Shown here in pieces: positions 1 to 10,088 of a stretch of DNA of 64,000 nucleotides. The stretch covers positions 62,001 to 126,000 of the forward strand of contig CABHNZ010000013.1 in assembly GCA_902167985.1 (NCBI GenBank). Reading direction: 5' to 3'. Made by a program: the position numbers and the translations under genes. Each line of letters begins with the position of its first letter. Position 1 is the first letter of the stretch. The notes beneath the pieces are model-generated. The model made no database searches, had not been told where the DNA came from, and worked only from the letters and a program-made list of their open reading frames with translations. This stretch comes from Shinella sp. UYSO24. GTDB taxonomy: Bacteria > Pseudomonadota > Alphaproteobacteria > Rhizobiales > Rhizobiaceae.

Positions 1-211
1 CGGCCAGTATCTTCAGCCGACCCGCAAGCATCACAAGGTCGAAAAGTTCGTCACACCGGACGAGTTCAAGTCCTATGAGACGGTCGCCTATACCAAGGGC
101 TTCCTGATGGTCTCGTCGAGCCCGCTGACCCGCTCTTCGCACCATGCAGGCGATGACTTTGCGCGCCTCAAGGCCAATCGCGAGAAGAAGCTTCTGGCTG
201 CTGCCGAGTAA
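1..211 (+). CDS. lipA: Lipoyl synthase, C-terminal fragment
   Basis: The window opens inside lipoyl synthase: the last 69 codons are read from base 2 to the TAA at 209-211. The enzyme is a cytosolic radical-SAM protein that inserts two sulfurs into octanoyl groups on lipoate-dependent complexes. Family marks seen are GQYLQPTRKHHKV near the start and LTRSSHHAGDDF near the end; in LipA the serine of this RSS motif is known to ligand the auxiliary 4Fe-4S cluster. The radical-SAM cysteine loop lies before the window and cannot be checked. A strong hairpin follows at 273-303. The same-direction order with ratA downstream is usual in rhizobia. Confidence 0.95.
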   Translation, partial: GQYLQPTRKHHKVEKFVTPDEFKSYETVAYTKGFLMVSSSPLTRSSHHAGDDFARLKANREKKLLAAAE

Positions 212-272
212 GTTCCGTCCACGGCATTCTCCGGGCATTGCGGAGGATGGGGACCATCTCAAAGTGACCAAA

Positions 273-303
273 CGAAAACAGGCCCGTGAGGGCCTGTTTT
301 CGT
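273..303. terminator. Bidirectional Rho-independent terminator
   Basis: The arms CGAAAACAGGCCC and GGGCCTGTTTTCG pair perfectly around a GTGA loop. The A-rich left arm and T-rich right arm make it usable in both directions, ending lipA from the left and the small leftward gene at 308-493 from the right. Confidence 0.85.
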
Positions 304-307
304 ATTC

Positions 308-493
308 TCATTCCGCGGCTTCGACCTTGGGATGTTTGTCCTGGCCGCGTTTTCGATCGCGTAGTGTCGGGCGGTGGCCACGGGTTTCGACCTTGGCCAT
401 CTCAATCAAGTAAGCAAGCATGGGAAGCTCGTTCATCTCCGCCAGCTGGCGAGCAGATTCGAGCAGCTTAATCATCTGTGCGAAGTCATCCAT
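308..493 (-). CDS. Small hypothetical protein (61 aa)
   Basis: A 61-codon leftward frame sits immediately behind the bidirectional terminator and converges with lipA. The product starts MDDFAQMIKLLESARQLAEM, has an amphipathic helical first half (AQMIKLLESARQLAE, LAYLIEMAKVE) and a charged lysine/arginine tail. There is no signal peptide or membrane segment. I do not recognise a named family. The case for a real gene is the terminator placed just after its stop, the biased amino acid content and the lack of any competing frame. The Shine-Dalgarno sequence is weak. Function unknown. Confidence 0.55.
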   Translation of the reverse strand: MDDFAQMIKLLESARQLAEMNELPMLAYLIEMAKVETRGHRPTLRDRKRGQDKHPKVEAAE

Positions 494-775
494 CGAATAT
501 ATCTTTCAGGCGGGCGTGCCCCGTGCGGCACGAACGTTTTTCTTGTACGCCAAATTGCTGCCTCAGATCATTACAACCACATGAACCGAACATTAAAGTT
601 CGTTAATGTCTGTGGCGGCCGGAACTGGGGCCATCATATGCGAATCTTTTAGATCAACTCTCATACCGTGCAGGCGAAAAATCGCGCCTGTTCCGGCAGG
701 AGACGTGGGGATGCGCCGATCTTGCGGATTTGGCATATTGCAGTGCGGAAAATACTGATTCCGGCGAGGAGTGCA

Positions 776-1366
776 ATGTCTAATATACACGCGCAGGCTG
801 CGACAGAGGGTATCGCCCTGGATGCGGCGGCGGACATAATTCGGCACGGCAATCGCTTTCTGGTCGTCGGTTGCTCGGGTGGCGGCAAATCGACGCTGTC
901 CCGCAAGATCGCCGATCGGTTCGGCCTTTCCTACATTTCGATCGACCGCGATATCCTCTGGTTGCCCGGCTGGGTGCAGCGGGAGAGGGGCGCGCAACGG
1001 CGAATCATCGAGACGCTGATTGCCGGCGACCGCTGGATCATGGACGGCACCAATCCGTCGACCTTCGATATCCGCTTGCCGCGCAGCGATCTCGTCATCT
1101 GGATGCGGATGCCGCGCTATCTCTGCGTCTGGGGCATCCTGTCGCGCTGGGTGCGCAATCATGGCAGGACCCGGCCGGATATGGCGCCGGGCTGCCGCGA
1201 GAAGATGGATTTCGATTTCTTCCGGTTCGTCTGGACCTTCGAGAAGCGCTTCGCATGGCGCATCGTCGAAGGGCTGGAAAGGCACGGGCGCGATACACCG
1301 CTCCTGGTGGTAAAATCCCGCCGCGACATGCGCGATCTTCTTGATCTTCTGGGCGCGCGGGCTTAA
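776..1366 (+). CDS. P-loop adenylate kinase-like (FlaR-type) protein
   Basis: A 196-residue cytosolic protein of the P-loop family annotated as adenylate kinase or topology modulation protein FlaR. From the ATG at 776 the Walker A motif GCSGGGKST falls at residues 32-40, followed by the ISIDRDILWLPGW segment typical of these small kinases and a basic lid-like region (RYLCVWGILSRWVRNHGRTRP). The frame is open up to 668, but ATG 776 is chosen because GAGGAG lies 5 bases before it and the earlier residues look unconserved. It ends 9 bases before ratA. The true substrate of this group is uncertain; a nucleotide or nucleoside kinase is a family-level inference. Confidence 0.8.
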   Translation: MSNIHAQAATEGIALDAAADIIRHGNRFLVVGCSGGGKSTLSRKIADRFGLSYISIDRDILWLPGWVQRERGAQRRIIETLIAGDRWIMDGTNPSTFDIRLPRSDLVIWMRMPRYLCVWGILSRWVRNHGRTRPDMAPGCREKMDFDFFRFVWTFEKRFAWRIVEGLERHGRDTPLLVVKSRRDMRDLLDLLGARA

Positions 1367-1375
1367 CTGCGGATC

Positions 1376-1827
1376 ATGCCTAAGTTCGAGAACCACCGTC
1401 CCGTCAAGCACAGCGCCGATGACATGTATGCGCTGGTAGCCGACATCGAAAAATACCCGCAATTCCTGCCGCTCTGCGAGGCCCTGGCGATCCGCACCCG
1501 CAAGGAGCGTGACGGCAAGACCCTGCTGCTGGCGGACATGACCGTCGGCTACAAGGCGATCCGCGAGACCTTTACGACGCAGGTTCTGCTGAACCCGGCG
1601 GAAAAGGCGATCGATGTGAAATATATCGAAGGCCCGTTCAAGTATCTCGACAATCGCTGGCGTTTCGAAGACACGCCCGGCGGCGGATCGATGGTGAATT
1701 TCTATATCGATTACGAGTTCAAGAGCATGATCCTCGGCGCCTGATGGGCTCGATGTTCGATCGCGCCTTCCGCATGTTTGCCGAAGCCTTCGAGGCGAGG
1801 GCGGACAAGATCTACGCCACCACCTGA
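1376..1827 (+). CDS. ratA: RatA/COQ10-like START-domain protein, frameshifted
   Basis: A small SRPBCC/START-domain protein of the COQ10/RatA family. Such proteins bind ubiquinone and help respiratory electron transfer; the E. coli member was also described as interfering with ribosome association. Seen: FENHRPVKHSADDMYALVAD at the start, VGYKAIRETFTTQV in the middle, and YIEGPFKYLDNRW. The frame stops at 1742-1744 after EFKSMILGA, but the next frame directly supplies the expected tail LMGSMFDRAFRMFAEAFEARADKIYA to a TGA at 1825-1827. Restoring one C (CC to CCC at about 1741) gives a normal protein of about 150 residues. The break is probably a sequencing error. Confidence 0.88.
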
Positions 1828-1896
1828 GATCTGCGTGGCTGAGATCGGCCTGACTGGGAACGGCCTGGCTGGGATCGGGCTTCCGATCTCGGCGGA

Positions 1897-2397
1897 TCAG
1901 ATCCCAGCGGCTTCGATCAGCATTTCCAGCCCGGTCCTGACCGTGGCAAGCCTGATGGCGCTGCGGCCGATGTCGCCGTAACGCATCTCGCGATGCAGGA
2001 CGATGCCGGCGCGTGATTGCGCCGATAGATGCACCAGCCCGACGGGCTTTTCGGTCGAGCCGCCACCCGGCCCGGCAATGCCGGTGACAGCCACCGCGAC
2101 CGCGGCTCGCGAACGGTAGAGCGCGCCATCCGCCATCTGCAGCGCTGTCTCCTTCGAGACTGCGCCGAAAGCTGCAAGCGTCGCAGGTGCCACGCCGATC
2201 AGATCCATCTTTGCATCATTCGTATAGGTGACGAAGCCGCGATCGACGACGGCCGACGACCCGGCAATCTCCGTCAGCGCTCCGGCAATCAACCCGCCGG
2301 TGCAGGACTCTGCCGTGGAGACCATCAGGCCGCGAGCGGAAAATTCGGTGATGATCCGTGCTGCCAGCGCTTCGATCTCTGCAGGAAAGACGCTCAT
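1897..2397 (-). CDS. cinA: CinA C-terminal-type nicotinamide-nucleotide amidase
   Basis: A 166-residue stand-alone CinA C-terminal (PncC-type) domain, which in characterised members hydrolyses NMN to nicotinate mononucleotide in pyridine nucleotide recycling. The signature TAESCTGGLIAG is near residue 28, with TYTNDAKMDLIGV and the glycine-rich GIAGPGGGSTEKPVG further on. The N-terminal molybdopterin-binding domain of full-length CinA is absent, as is common. The ATG at 2397 overlaps the TGA of ispDF (ATGA), so the two are translationally coupled. A longer open frame upstream overlaps ispDF and is not used. Confidence 0.92.
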   Translation of the reverse strand: MSVFPAEIEALAARIITEFSARGLMVSTAESCTGGLIAGALTEIAGSSAVVDRGFVTYTNDAKMDLIGVAPATLAAFGAVSKETALQMADGALYRSRAAVAVAVTGIAGPGGGSTEKPVGLVHLSAQSRAGIVLHREMRYGDIGRSAIRLATVRTGLEMLIEAAGI

Positions 2398-3616
2398 GGC
2401 GCCTCTCCGGTCACTCCCTTGTGGTAAAGGCCGTAGACGACCGTTGCCGTCGCGATCGCGGCAATCCCCTCGCGGCGCCCGACGAATCCGATCGTCTCGT
2501 TGGTCGTTGCCTTCACCGAACAGCGATCGACCGAAATGCCGAGCGAGGCTGCGATATTCTCGCGCATCTGTGTGCGGTGAGGACCGACTTTCGGTGCCTC
2601 GGCGATCAGCGAGACATCCGCATTGGTAATGACGCCGCCATGCTGACGCACGATCTTGGCCGCATGTTCGAGAAAGATCTTGGAAGCCGCACCCTTCCAC
2701 TGCATGTCGGAGGGCGGGAAATGGTCGCCGATATCGCCTTCGCCGCAGGTGGCGAGCAGCGCGTCGGTCAGCGCATGCAGGGCCACGTCGGCATCAGAAT
2801 GGCCTTTCAGTTTCTGGTCATGCGGAATGAAGACGCCGCAGAGTGTCACGCCATCGCCGGGCTCCAGCTGATGCACGTCATAGCCATTGCCGCAGCGCAC
2901 GTCAGGAATGAAGGGGGCTGCATTGCGTGACAGTTTCTCGTCGGCCATGGCGATATCCCGTTGGACGGTAAGTTTGACATTGTCGACGGAGCCTTCCACC
3001 AGCTTGACGGTGAGGCCCGCCCATTCGGCGATCGAGGCGTCGTCGGTGAAATCCTCGCGGCGAAGTGCGGCCGCCTTCTCATGGGCGCTGCGGATTTCGG
3101 CAAGCGAAAAGCTCTGCGGCGTCTGGGCCGCATAAGCCCGGCGCGCGGCACCGTCTCGTGGACCGCACCGTCGGAGCCGCCACGCTTCAGCGTATCGGTA
3201 ACGGGAATGGCCGGCAAAAGCGCATCCTCGCCGGCATCGAAAGCCTCTGCCAGCCGGTCGAGCAGGGCGTGATCGACGAAGGGCCGCGCCGCATCATGGA
3301 TCATCACATGCGTCGCTTCGCCGCCGGCAAGCGCCCTGAGGCCCTCATAGACGGACTTTTGCCGCGTGGCGCCTCCGAATGTGGTCGAGACCGCGTCGAT
3401 CCCTTCAAGGCCCGCGGTTGCCGCTGCATAGAGCGCCTCGTCTTCCGGGTGGATGACAACGACGATCGGCCCGCTTCGGGGCCATGAGAGAAATGTCTTG
3501 AGCGTATGGGCAATCACCGGCTCGCCACCGATGCGCCGATATTGCTTCGGGCCTTCCTCGATGGAGCCTGCCCGTTCTCCGCGACCCGCGGCGACGATGA
3601 CGATACCGATTGTCAT
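2394..3616 (-). CDS. ispDF: Bifunctional IspD/IspF enzyme, frameshifted
   Basis: A fused enzyme of the MEP isoprenoid pathway. The N-terminal part is 2-C-methyl-D-erythritol 4-phosphate cytidylyltransferase (VAAGRGERAG, VVVIHPEDE, MIHDAARPFVDHALL). The C-terminal part is MECDP synthase (CGNGYDVHQLEPGDGV with the metal-binding D-x-H, then GHSDADVALHALTDALL). The two halves lie in different frames. On the coding strand CTTATGCG should read CTTTATGCG to give the expected AGLYAAQTPQSF; the missing base is in the A-run at + strand 3134. With it restored the protein is 407 residues, usual for the alphaproteobacterial fusion. It converges with ratA and precedes cinA with a 4-base overlap. Confidence 0.93.
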
Positions 3617-3843
3617 GGAATTGTAGCCCGCGCCTCTTAACCCGTTGAATATGTATTGAACTGCCGGAAATGGCAGCAGAATGCCCGATATATGCCGTAA
3701 AGCGATATCTGCCTAAAGGATTGACACGCCGAGCACTATATAATGAAAAGCCGTAATTCCAGCATGCCGCTTAAAAATAACGCAAATCCGGAATCGCTCT
3801 TGGCAAACGCCGAAAGCCTGAATAAAAATAGTGCAAAAAGCCC

Positions 3844-4896
3844 ATGTGCCCGAAAGATCAGCATTTGAACCATCCAGATCTTGCAGCTCCCTTTATGATC
3901 GGGCAGGTGGCCATCCGCAACCGTGTGGTGCTGGCGCCTATGTCCGGCGTTACCGATTTGGCCTTCCGGCAGCTCGCCTGGCGCTTCGGAGCCGGCCTTG
4001 TCGTGACCGAAATGGTGGCGAGCCGCGAGCTGGTGATGAACCGCGGAGAATCCTGGGCGCGGCTGAAAAGCACCGGCATTTCACCACATATGGTGCAGCT
4101 CGCCGGTCGTGAGGCCGAGTGGATGGCAGAGGCCGCGAGAATATCCGAGGCCAACGGTGCCGATATCATCGATATCAACATGGGCTGTCCGGCAAAGAAG
4201 GTGATCGGCGGCTATTCCGGTTCGGCGCTGATGCGCGATCCCGATCATGCCCTGTCGCTGATCGAGGCCGTGGTGAAGGCCGTCTCCGTTCCCGTCACCG
4301 TCAAGATGCGGCTCGGCTGGGATCATGACAGCCTCAATGCGCCGCTGATTGCGCGTCGGGCGGAGGAGGCGGGTGTCAAGCTCGTCACCGTCCACGGCCG
4401 CACCCGCATGCAGTTCTATGAAGGCAAGGCGGATTGGGATGCCATTCGTGCCGTGCGCGAGGTCCTCACCATTCCGCTGATCGCCAATGGCGACGTCGAG
4501 ACGAAGGACGATGCCGCGGAAATCCTGCGCCGCTCCGGCGCCGATGCCGTCATGGTCGGCCGTGGTGCGCAGGGGCGCCCATGGCATATCGGCTGGCTCG
4601 CCGGTGCCGAAGCCCCTGCCAGCCGCGAAATAGCGGATATCGTCGCTGAACATTACGAGGCCATGCTCGAACTCTATGGCCGCGAACCCGGTCTGCGCCA
4701 TGCCAGAAAGCATCTCGGCTGGTATCTCGACCGTTTCGCGCCCGATCTCACCCAAGAGGAAAAGACCCAGATCATGATTTCCAGGGACCCGGCCGATGTG
4801 ACGCGCCGGATGACCGAGGCGCTTGCCTGCGCCGAAGCACAATTCGAGAAAACCCCAACCGATAGTTCGTCCCGCGACGAAAGGGAGGCCGCATGA
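3844..4896 (+). CDS. dusB: tRNA-dihydrouridine synthase B (NifR3-like)
   Basis: A 350-residue FMN-dependent enzyme that reduces uridines in the tRNA D-loop. The TIM barrel carries the classical signs: VVLAPMSGVTDLAFRQL at the start, INMGCPAKKVIGGYSGSALM with the catalytic cysteine, VKMRLGW, VTVHGRTRMQFYEG, IPLIANGDV and VGRGAQGRPWH in the phosphate-binding end. It is the first gene of the nitrogen-regulation operon; its TGA overlaps the ATG of ntrB as ATGA, the arrangement that gave the old name nifR3. The ATG at 3844 is the first in frame. It lacks a strong Shine-Dalgarno sequence, so a start a few codons later is possible. Confidence 0.95.
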   Translation: MCPKDQHLNHPDLAAPFMIGQVAIRNRVVLAPMSGVTDLAFRQLAWRFGAGLVVTEMVASRELVMNRGESWARLKSTGISPHMVQLAGREAEWMAEAARISEANGADIIDINMGCPAKKVIGGYSGSALMRDPDHALSLIEAVVKAVSVPVTVKMRLGWDHDSLNAPLIARRAEEAGVKLVTVHGRTRMQFYEGKADWDAIRAVREVLTIPLIANGDVETKDDAAEILRRSGADAVMVGRGAQGRPWHIGWLAGAEAPASREIADIVAEHYEAMLELYGREPGLRHARKHLGWYLDRFAPDLTQEEKTQIMISRDPADVTRRMTEALACAEAQFEKTPTDSSSRDEREAA

Positions 4897-6034
4897 CGAA
4901 GTCTTCCGCATCGGATGGCAGCCAGAACCAGGCGCTTGCGCTGGCCGTCCTGAACGCCGTCCAGAACCCTGTCATCCTCGTTGATGCTGCCGGCAAGGTC
5001 GCCTTCGCCAACTGGGAGGCGGAAGCCTTCTTCGGTGCCAGCGCCGCGCATCTCGCCAAGGCGAAGATCTCGAGCCTCATTCCCTTCGGCAGTCCGCTTC
5101 TGGCGCTGATCGATCAGGTCCGCGAACGCAAGGCGCCGGTCAACGAATACCGCGTCGATCTCTCGTCGCCGCGTCTCGGCCAGGAGAAGCTGGTCGATCT
5201 TTATGTGGCGCCCGTTGCCGGCGAGCCGGATTCGGTTGCGTCGTCTTCCAGGAACGCTCGATGGCCGACAAGATCGACCGTCAGCTGGTGCACCGGGCCG
5301 CCGCCCGCTCCGTGACCGGCCTTGCCTCCATGCTGGCCCACGAGATCAAGAACCCGCTCTCGGGTATCCGCGGTGCCGCCCAGCTTCTGGAAACCTCGGT
5401 TCCGGATGACGACCGCGCCCTGACCCGCCTGATCTGCGACGAGACCGACCGGATCGTTTCGCTGGTCGATCGCATGGAAGTCTTTTCCGACGAGCGCCCG
5501 GTCGATCGCGTGCCGCTCAACATCCACTCGGTGCTTGACCATGTGAAGGCGGTGGCGAAGGCCGGCTTTGCCCGCGAGATCAAGATTTCCGAGATGTATG
5601 ACCCGTCGCTGCCGCCGGTCTATGCCAATCGCGACCAGCTGGTGCAGGTCTTCCTGAACCTCATCAAGAATGCCGCCGAGGCGCTGCACGGCCAGCCGGA
5701 TCCGGAGATCATGCTGACGACGGCTTACCGCCCCGGCATCCGGCTTTCGGTCGCCGGCACGCGGGAAAAGATCTCGCTGCCCTTGGAATTCTGCGTCATC
5801 GACAACGGTCCGGGCGTACCGGCCGATCTCGTGCCGCATCTCTTCGATCCGTTCATCACCACCAAGACCAACGGCTCCGGCCTCGGTCTGGCGCTGGTGG
5901 CAAAAATCATCGGCGCCCATGGCGGCATCATCGAATGCGACAGCCAGGCCCGCAAGACGACATTCCGTGTTCTGATGCCCATGCACAAGGAAGAGGCCGC
6001 AGACGGCCGCGCCTTGAACTCCACAGGAAGCTGA
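4893..6034 (+). CDS. ntrB: Nitrogen sensor kinase NtrB, frameshifted
   Basis: The cytosolic sensor histidine kinase/phosphatase of the Ntr system, controlled by PII and acting on NtrC. It has a PAS-like N-terminal domain (LNAVQNPVILVDAAGKVAFAN), the phosphoacceptor box SMLAHEIKNPLSGIRGAAQL, the N box FLNLIKNAAEAL, the G1 box DNGPGVP and the G2 box GSGLGLALV. No membrane segment is present, as expected. The frame breaks between about 5236 and 5246: GGTTGCGTCGTC probably lost one G from GGTTGGCGTCGTC, which would give DSVGVVFQERSMADK. Restored length is 380 residues. Start ATG overlaps the dusB stop, and ntrC follows after 1 base. Confidence 0.95.
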
Positions 6035-6035
6035 T

Positions 6036-7487
6036 ATGACTGCCACGATCCTTGTCGCCGACGACGACGCGGCGATCCGTACCGTTCTCAACCAGGCGCT
6101 CACCCGCGCCGGTTATGACGTGCGCATCACCTCCAATGCTGCCACGCTCTGGCGCTGGATTTCGGCCGGTGAGGGCGATCTCGTCGTCACCGACGTCGTG
6201 ATGCCCGATGAGAACGCCTTCGATCTCCTGCCGCGCATCAAGAAGTCTCGGCCTGAACTGCCGGTTCTCGTCATGAGCGCCCAGAACACCTTCATGACGG
6301 CCATCAAGGCCTCGGAAAAGGGTGCTTACGATTACCTGCCCAAGCCCTTCGACCTGACCGAACTGATCGCCATCATCGGCCGGGCGCTGGCCGAGCCGAA
6401 GAAGAAGCCGGCGCGTCTCGATGACGACACGCAGGACGGCATGCCGCTTGTCGGCCGCTCTGCCGCGATGCAGGAAATCTACCGTGTCCTGGCCCGCCTG
6501 ATGCAGACCGACCTGACGCTGATGATTACCGGCGAGTCGGGTACCGGCAAGGAGCTCGTCGCCCGCGCGCTTCACGATTACGGCAAGCGCCGCAACGGCC
6601 CCTTCGTTGCGATCAACATGGCCGCCATTCCGCGCGACCTGATCGAATCGGAACTCTTCGGCCATGAGAAGGGCGCCTTTACCGGCGCGCAGAACCGCTC
6701 CACCGGCCGTTTCGAACAGGCCGAGGGCGGCACGCTCTTCCTCGATGAAATCGGCGACATGCCGATGGATGCCCAGACCCGTCTGCTCCGCGTCCTTCAG
6801 CAGGGCGAATATACGACCGTCGGCGGCCGCACCCCGATCCGCACCGACGTGCGTATCGTTGCCGCCACCAACAAGGATCTGAAGCAGCTCATCAACCAGG
6901 GCCTCTTCCGCGAAGATCTGTATTATCGCCTGAACGTCGTGCCGCTGCGTCTTCCTCCTTTGAGGGACCGCGCCGAGGATATTCCCGATCTCGTGCGCCA
7001 TTTCATGCAAATGGGCGAGAAGGAAGGCCTCGATGCCAAGCGCTTTGACAGCGAGGCGCTGGATGCGATGAAATCCTATGCCTGGCCGGGCAATGTCCGC
7101 GAGCTGGAAAACCTCGTACGCCGCCTGATGGCCCTCTATCCGCAGGAAGTCATCACCCGCGAGATCATCGACACCGAACTTCGCGCCGACGTGCCGGACA
7201 GCCCGATCGACAAGGTCGGTACCCGCTCCGGTTCGCTCACCATTGCGCAGGCGGTGGAAGAGAACATGCGCAGCTATTTCGCCGGCTTCGGCGATAATCT
7301 GCCGCCGCCCGGCCTCTATGATCGCGTGCTGACCGAGATGGAATATCCGCTCATTCTCGCCGCACTGACCGCCACCCGTGGCAACCAGATCAAGGCGGCC
7401 GATCTTCTTGGCCTCAATCGTAACACGCTGCGCAAGAAGATCCGTGAACTCGGCGTCTCCGTTTATCGCTCGTCGCGCAGTTCCTGA
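6036..7487 (+). CDS. ntrC: Nitrogen response regulator NtrC
   Basis: A 483-residue sigma-54 enhancer-binding protein, uninterrupted. The receiver domain has the acidic pocket VADDDAA and the phosphoacceptor aspartate in VVTDVVMPDE. The AAA+ domain has Walker A GESGTGKE, the sigma-54-contacting GAFTGA loop (EKGAFTGAQ), and Walker B TLFLDEIGDMP. The C-terminal Fis-type helix-turn-helix is NQIKAADLLGLNRNTLRKKI. Phosphorylated by NtrB, it activates genes for poor nitrogen sources. It is followed by a clear terminator at 7500-7537, separating it from ntrYX. Confidence 0.97.
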   Translation: MTATILVADDDAAIRTVLNQALTRAGYDVRITSNAATLWRWISAGEGDLVVTDVVMPDENAFDLLPRIKKSRPELPVLVMSAQNTFMTAIKASEKGAYDYLPKPFDLTELIAIIGRALAEPKKKPARLDDDTQDGMPLVGRSAAMQEIYRVLARLMQTDLTLMITGESGTGKELVARALHDYGKRRNGPFVAINMAAIPRDLIESELFGHEKGAFTGAQNRSTGRFEQAEGGTLFLDEIGDMPMDAQTRLLRVLQQGEYTTVGGRTPIRTDVRIVAATNKDLKQLINQGLFREDLYYRLNVVPLRLPPLRDRAEDIPDLVRHFMQMGEKEGLDAKRFDSEALDAMKSYAWPGNVRELENLVRRLMALYPQEVITREIIDTELRADVPDSPIDKVGTRSGSLTIAQAVEENMRSYFAGFGDNLPPPGLYDRVLTEMEYPLILAALTATRGNQIKAADLLGLNRNTLRKKIRELGVSVYRSSRSS

Positions 7488-7815
7488 TGCCATCACTTTG
7501 CCGGGTGCAGTCTATCTGCATCCGGCAATTCTTTTTTTCAGGCGTCATCTGCAACAACACCTGTCCATCAAGACTTGTTGAACGCCTCCATCACTCTCTC
7601 CCCCGAACGTTGCAGCGGCTCTGCTTGACACTCCGGCGGCATCGTTGCATTTTCGCCACAAAGCGTTGCTTCAACGACACGGATGTCTGGTCGCCGCCCG
7701 CGATTCGCGCACGGCCCCGACATCAAGCTGACAAAGCTTCTGACAAGAACGGATGATGATGCGATCGGAAGGGTGGATGCCCGCCGGTCCGTAAACGAGG
7801 TTTCGGGGCGGATTG
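7488..7815. other. Intergenic region ntrC-ntrY
   Basis: These 328 bases hold the ntrC terminator at their left end and otherwise no convincing frame. The middle is pyrimidine-rich with less coding character. It must contain the promoter of ntrYX, but no consensus sigma-70 or sigma-54 promoter could be recognised with confidence. Confidence 0.6.
7500..7537 (+). terminator. Rho-independent terminator of ntrC
   Basis: GCCGGGTGCA pairs with TGCATCCGGC (one G-T pair) around a 7-base loop and is followed by AATTCTTTTTTT. It lies 12 bases after the ntrC stop codon. Confidence 0.88.
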
Positions 7816-10088
7816 ATGAGCGATGGCGCGGTGACGTCCATGCCCGAAGGCGATGACGCGATCCCTGTACAGGATCGCCGCGCCTCCTTTGCGCTTCCGG
7901 GCCTGATCCTCGCCGGGGGTGCGCTGGTCTGCGCCACCGTCACGCTCTTCGTGCTTCTCGGCCTGACCCCGATTGCGCCGACCACCAATGTCGTGATCGC
8001 CTCGGCCGTCGTCAATTCGATCTTCATTCTCGGCCTCGTCTATCTGATCGGTCGCGAGGTCTATCGTCTCGTCAACGCCCGCAATCGCGGTCGCGCGGCA
8101 GCACGTCTGCATGTCCGCATCGTCGTGCTTTTCTCGATCGTCGCGATCACGCCCGCTGTTCTCGTCGCCATTTTCGCCTCGCTCACCCTCAATGTCGGCC
8201 TCGACCGCTGGTTCTCGATCAGAACTCAGTCGATCGTGCAGTCCTCGCAGGATGTTGCGCGTGCCTACATGATGGAGAATGCCAGCTATCTCCAGGGCCA
8301 GACCGTCTCGATGTCGAACGATCTGGAGCGCAACCGGGCGATGTTCTATCTCGACCGCACGGGCTTCATCGATCTTCTGACCCGGCAGGCGAGGGGCCGA
8401 GGTCTCCTCGGCGCCTTCCTCGTGCGCGAAGATGGTCAGGCGATCGCCCAGGCCGATATAAAAACCGAAAAGCCGCTGCCGGCGATCCCGGCCGACGCTT
8501 TGAAAAGCGCCGCTGCCGGCCAGCCGACGCTGATCCCGCCGGGCGTGACCAACCTCGTCGGCGCCGTCATCAAGCTCGATGGCATTCAGGGCACCTATCT
8601 CTATACGATCCGGGTCGTCGATCCGCGTGTCATGTCGGCCATGCGGCTGATGGAAGAGAATACGGCCGAATACAAATCCATGGAGGCGGGCCGCACACCG
8701 CTGCAATTCGCCTTCGCGGTCCTCTATCTCGGTTTCGCGCTGATCGTGCTTCTGGCGGCCATATGGGCGGCTATCGCCGTGGCCGACCGTATCGTCCGGC
8801 CGATCCGCCTTCTGATCAGCGCGGCAGACAGTGTCGGCGCCGCAATCTCAACGTCGTCGTGCCGGTGCGCGCCGCAGATGGCGATGTCGGCAGCCTGTCG
8901 CGCACGTTCAACAAGATGATCTCGCAGATCCGCAGCCAGCACGATGAAATCCTCGAAGCCCGTGACGAGATGGACGATCGCCGCCGCTTCATCGAGGCGG
9001 TGCTGGAAGGCGTGACCGCTGCCGTCATCGGCGTCGGTGCAGATCACCGCATCACCATCGTCAACCCGTCTGCCGAAGAGTTCCTCGGCATGCCGGCCGA
9101 TGCGCTGATGGGGCAGGAGCTGCAGATCACCGCCCCCGAGATCGAACAGGTTCTCGGCGAGGCGAAGAGCCGGCCGCGCGGTGACTTCCGCAAGCAGATC
9201 AACATCATGCGCGGTGGCAAGGAACGTACGTTGTCGGTTCAGGTGACGCGCGAGGAACAGCGCTCGTCACGCGAGAGCTATGTCATCACGCTCGACGATA
9301 TCACCGATCTCGTCATTGCCCAGCGTTCGACCGCCTGGGCCGATGTCGCCCGCCGCATCGCGCATGAGATCAAGAACCCGCTGACGCCGATCCAGCTGTC
9401 GGCAGAACGCCTGAAGCGCCGCTATGGCAAGCAGATCGACCCCGATGATCGCGCCGTCTTCGACCAGTGCACCGACACGATCGTCCGTCAGGTGGGCGAT
9501 ATCGGCCGCATGGTGGACGAGTTTTCCTCGTTTGCCCGCATGCCGAAGCCTGCCAAGGAGGTCACGGACCTGCGCGGCGTGCTGCGCGACGCGATCTTCC
9601 TGCGCGAAATGGGCGAGGCGCATGTCGATTTCATTCGCGAGCTTGGTGATGAGCCGCTGAACGGCATGTTCGATGCGCGCATGCTCGGCCAGGCTTTCGG
9701 CAATCTCGTCAAGAATGCCATCGAGGCGATCGAGGCAGTCCCCGGCGATCAGGAGCGGGACGGACGCAAGGTCAAGGTGCGCTCGATCTTCGATCCCGTC
9801 CGCGACATGTTCGTTGTCGATATCATCGATAACGGCAATGGTCTGCCGCAGGAGAACCGGCATCGGATCCTCGAACCCTATATGACGATGCGCGAGAAGG
9901 GCACCGGCCTTGGTCTGGCGATCGTGAAGAAGATTATCGAAGAACATGGCGGGCAGCTCGAATTGCACGATGCGCCTGCGGATTTCGATCATGGCAAAGG
10001 CGCCATGATCAGGGTGCTGCTACCCCATCAGGAGCAGGCGGCGGCATCCGGGAGCGGTAAAGACAAGGAATTAGCTTATGGCGTCTGA
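7816..10088 (+). CDS. ntrY: Nitrogen sensor kinase NtrY, frameshifted
   Basis: The membrane-bound histidine kinase partner of NtrX, 757 residues when restored. The N-terminal region has four hydrophobic stretches (for example ILAGGALVCATVTLFVLLGL and FAVLYLGFALIVLLAAIWAA), a periplasmic part between them, then a HAMP linker (ADRIVRPIRLLISAADSV), a PAS domain (GVTAAVIGVGADHRITIVN), the H box VARRIAHEIKNPLTPIQLSA, the N box FGNLVKNAIEAI and the G box GTGLGLAIVKKI. The frame breaks at about 8842, where GCCGCAATC should read GCCGGCAATC, giving GAGNLNVVVPVRAADGDV. The start is ATG 7816; the preceding TTG is ignored. Its end overlaps the ntrX start by 11 bases. Confidence 0.95.

Noticed and set aside
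3721..3744. TTGACA followed by TATAAT before dusB
   Set aside because: The spacing is only 12 bases, too short for a sigma-70 promoter.
5928..7496. A 522-codon leftward open frame
   Set aside because: It is the shadow of ntrC on the other strand; NtrC motifs on the + strand are complete.
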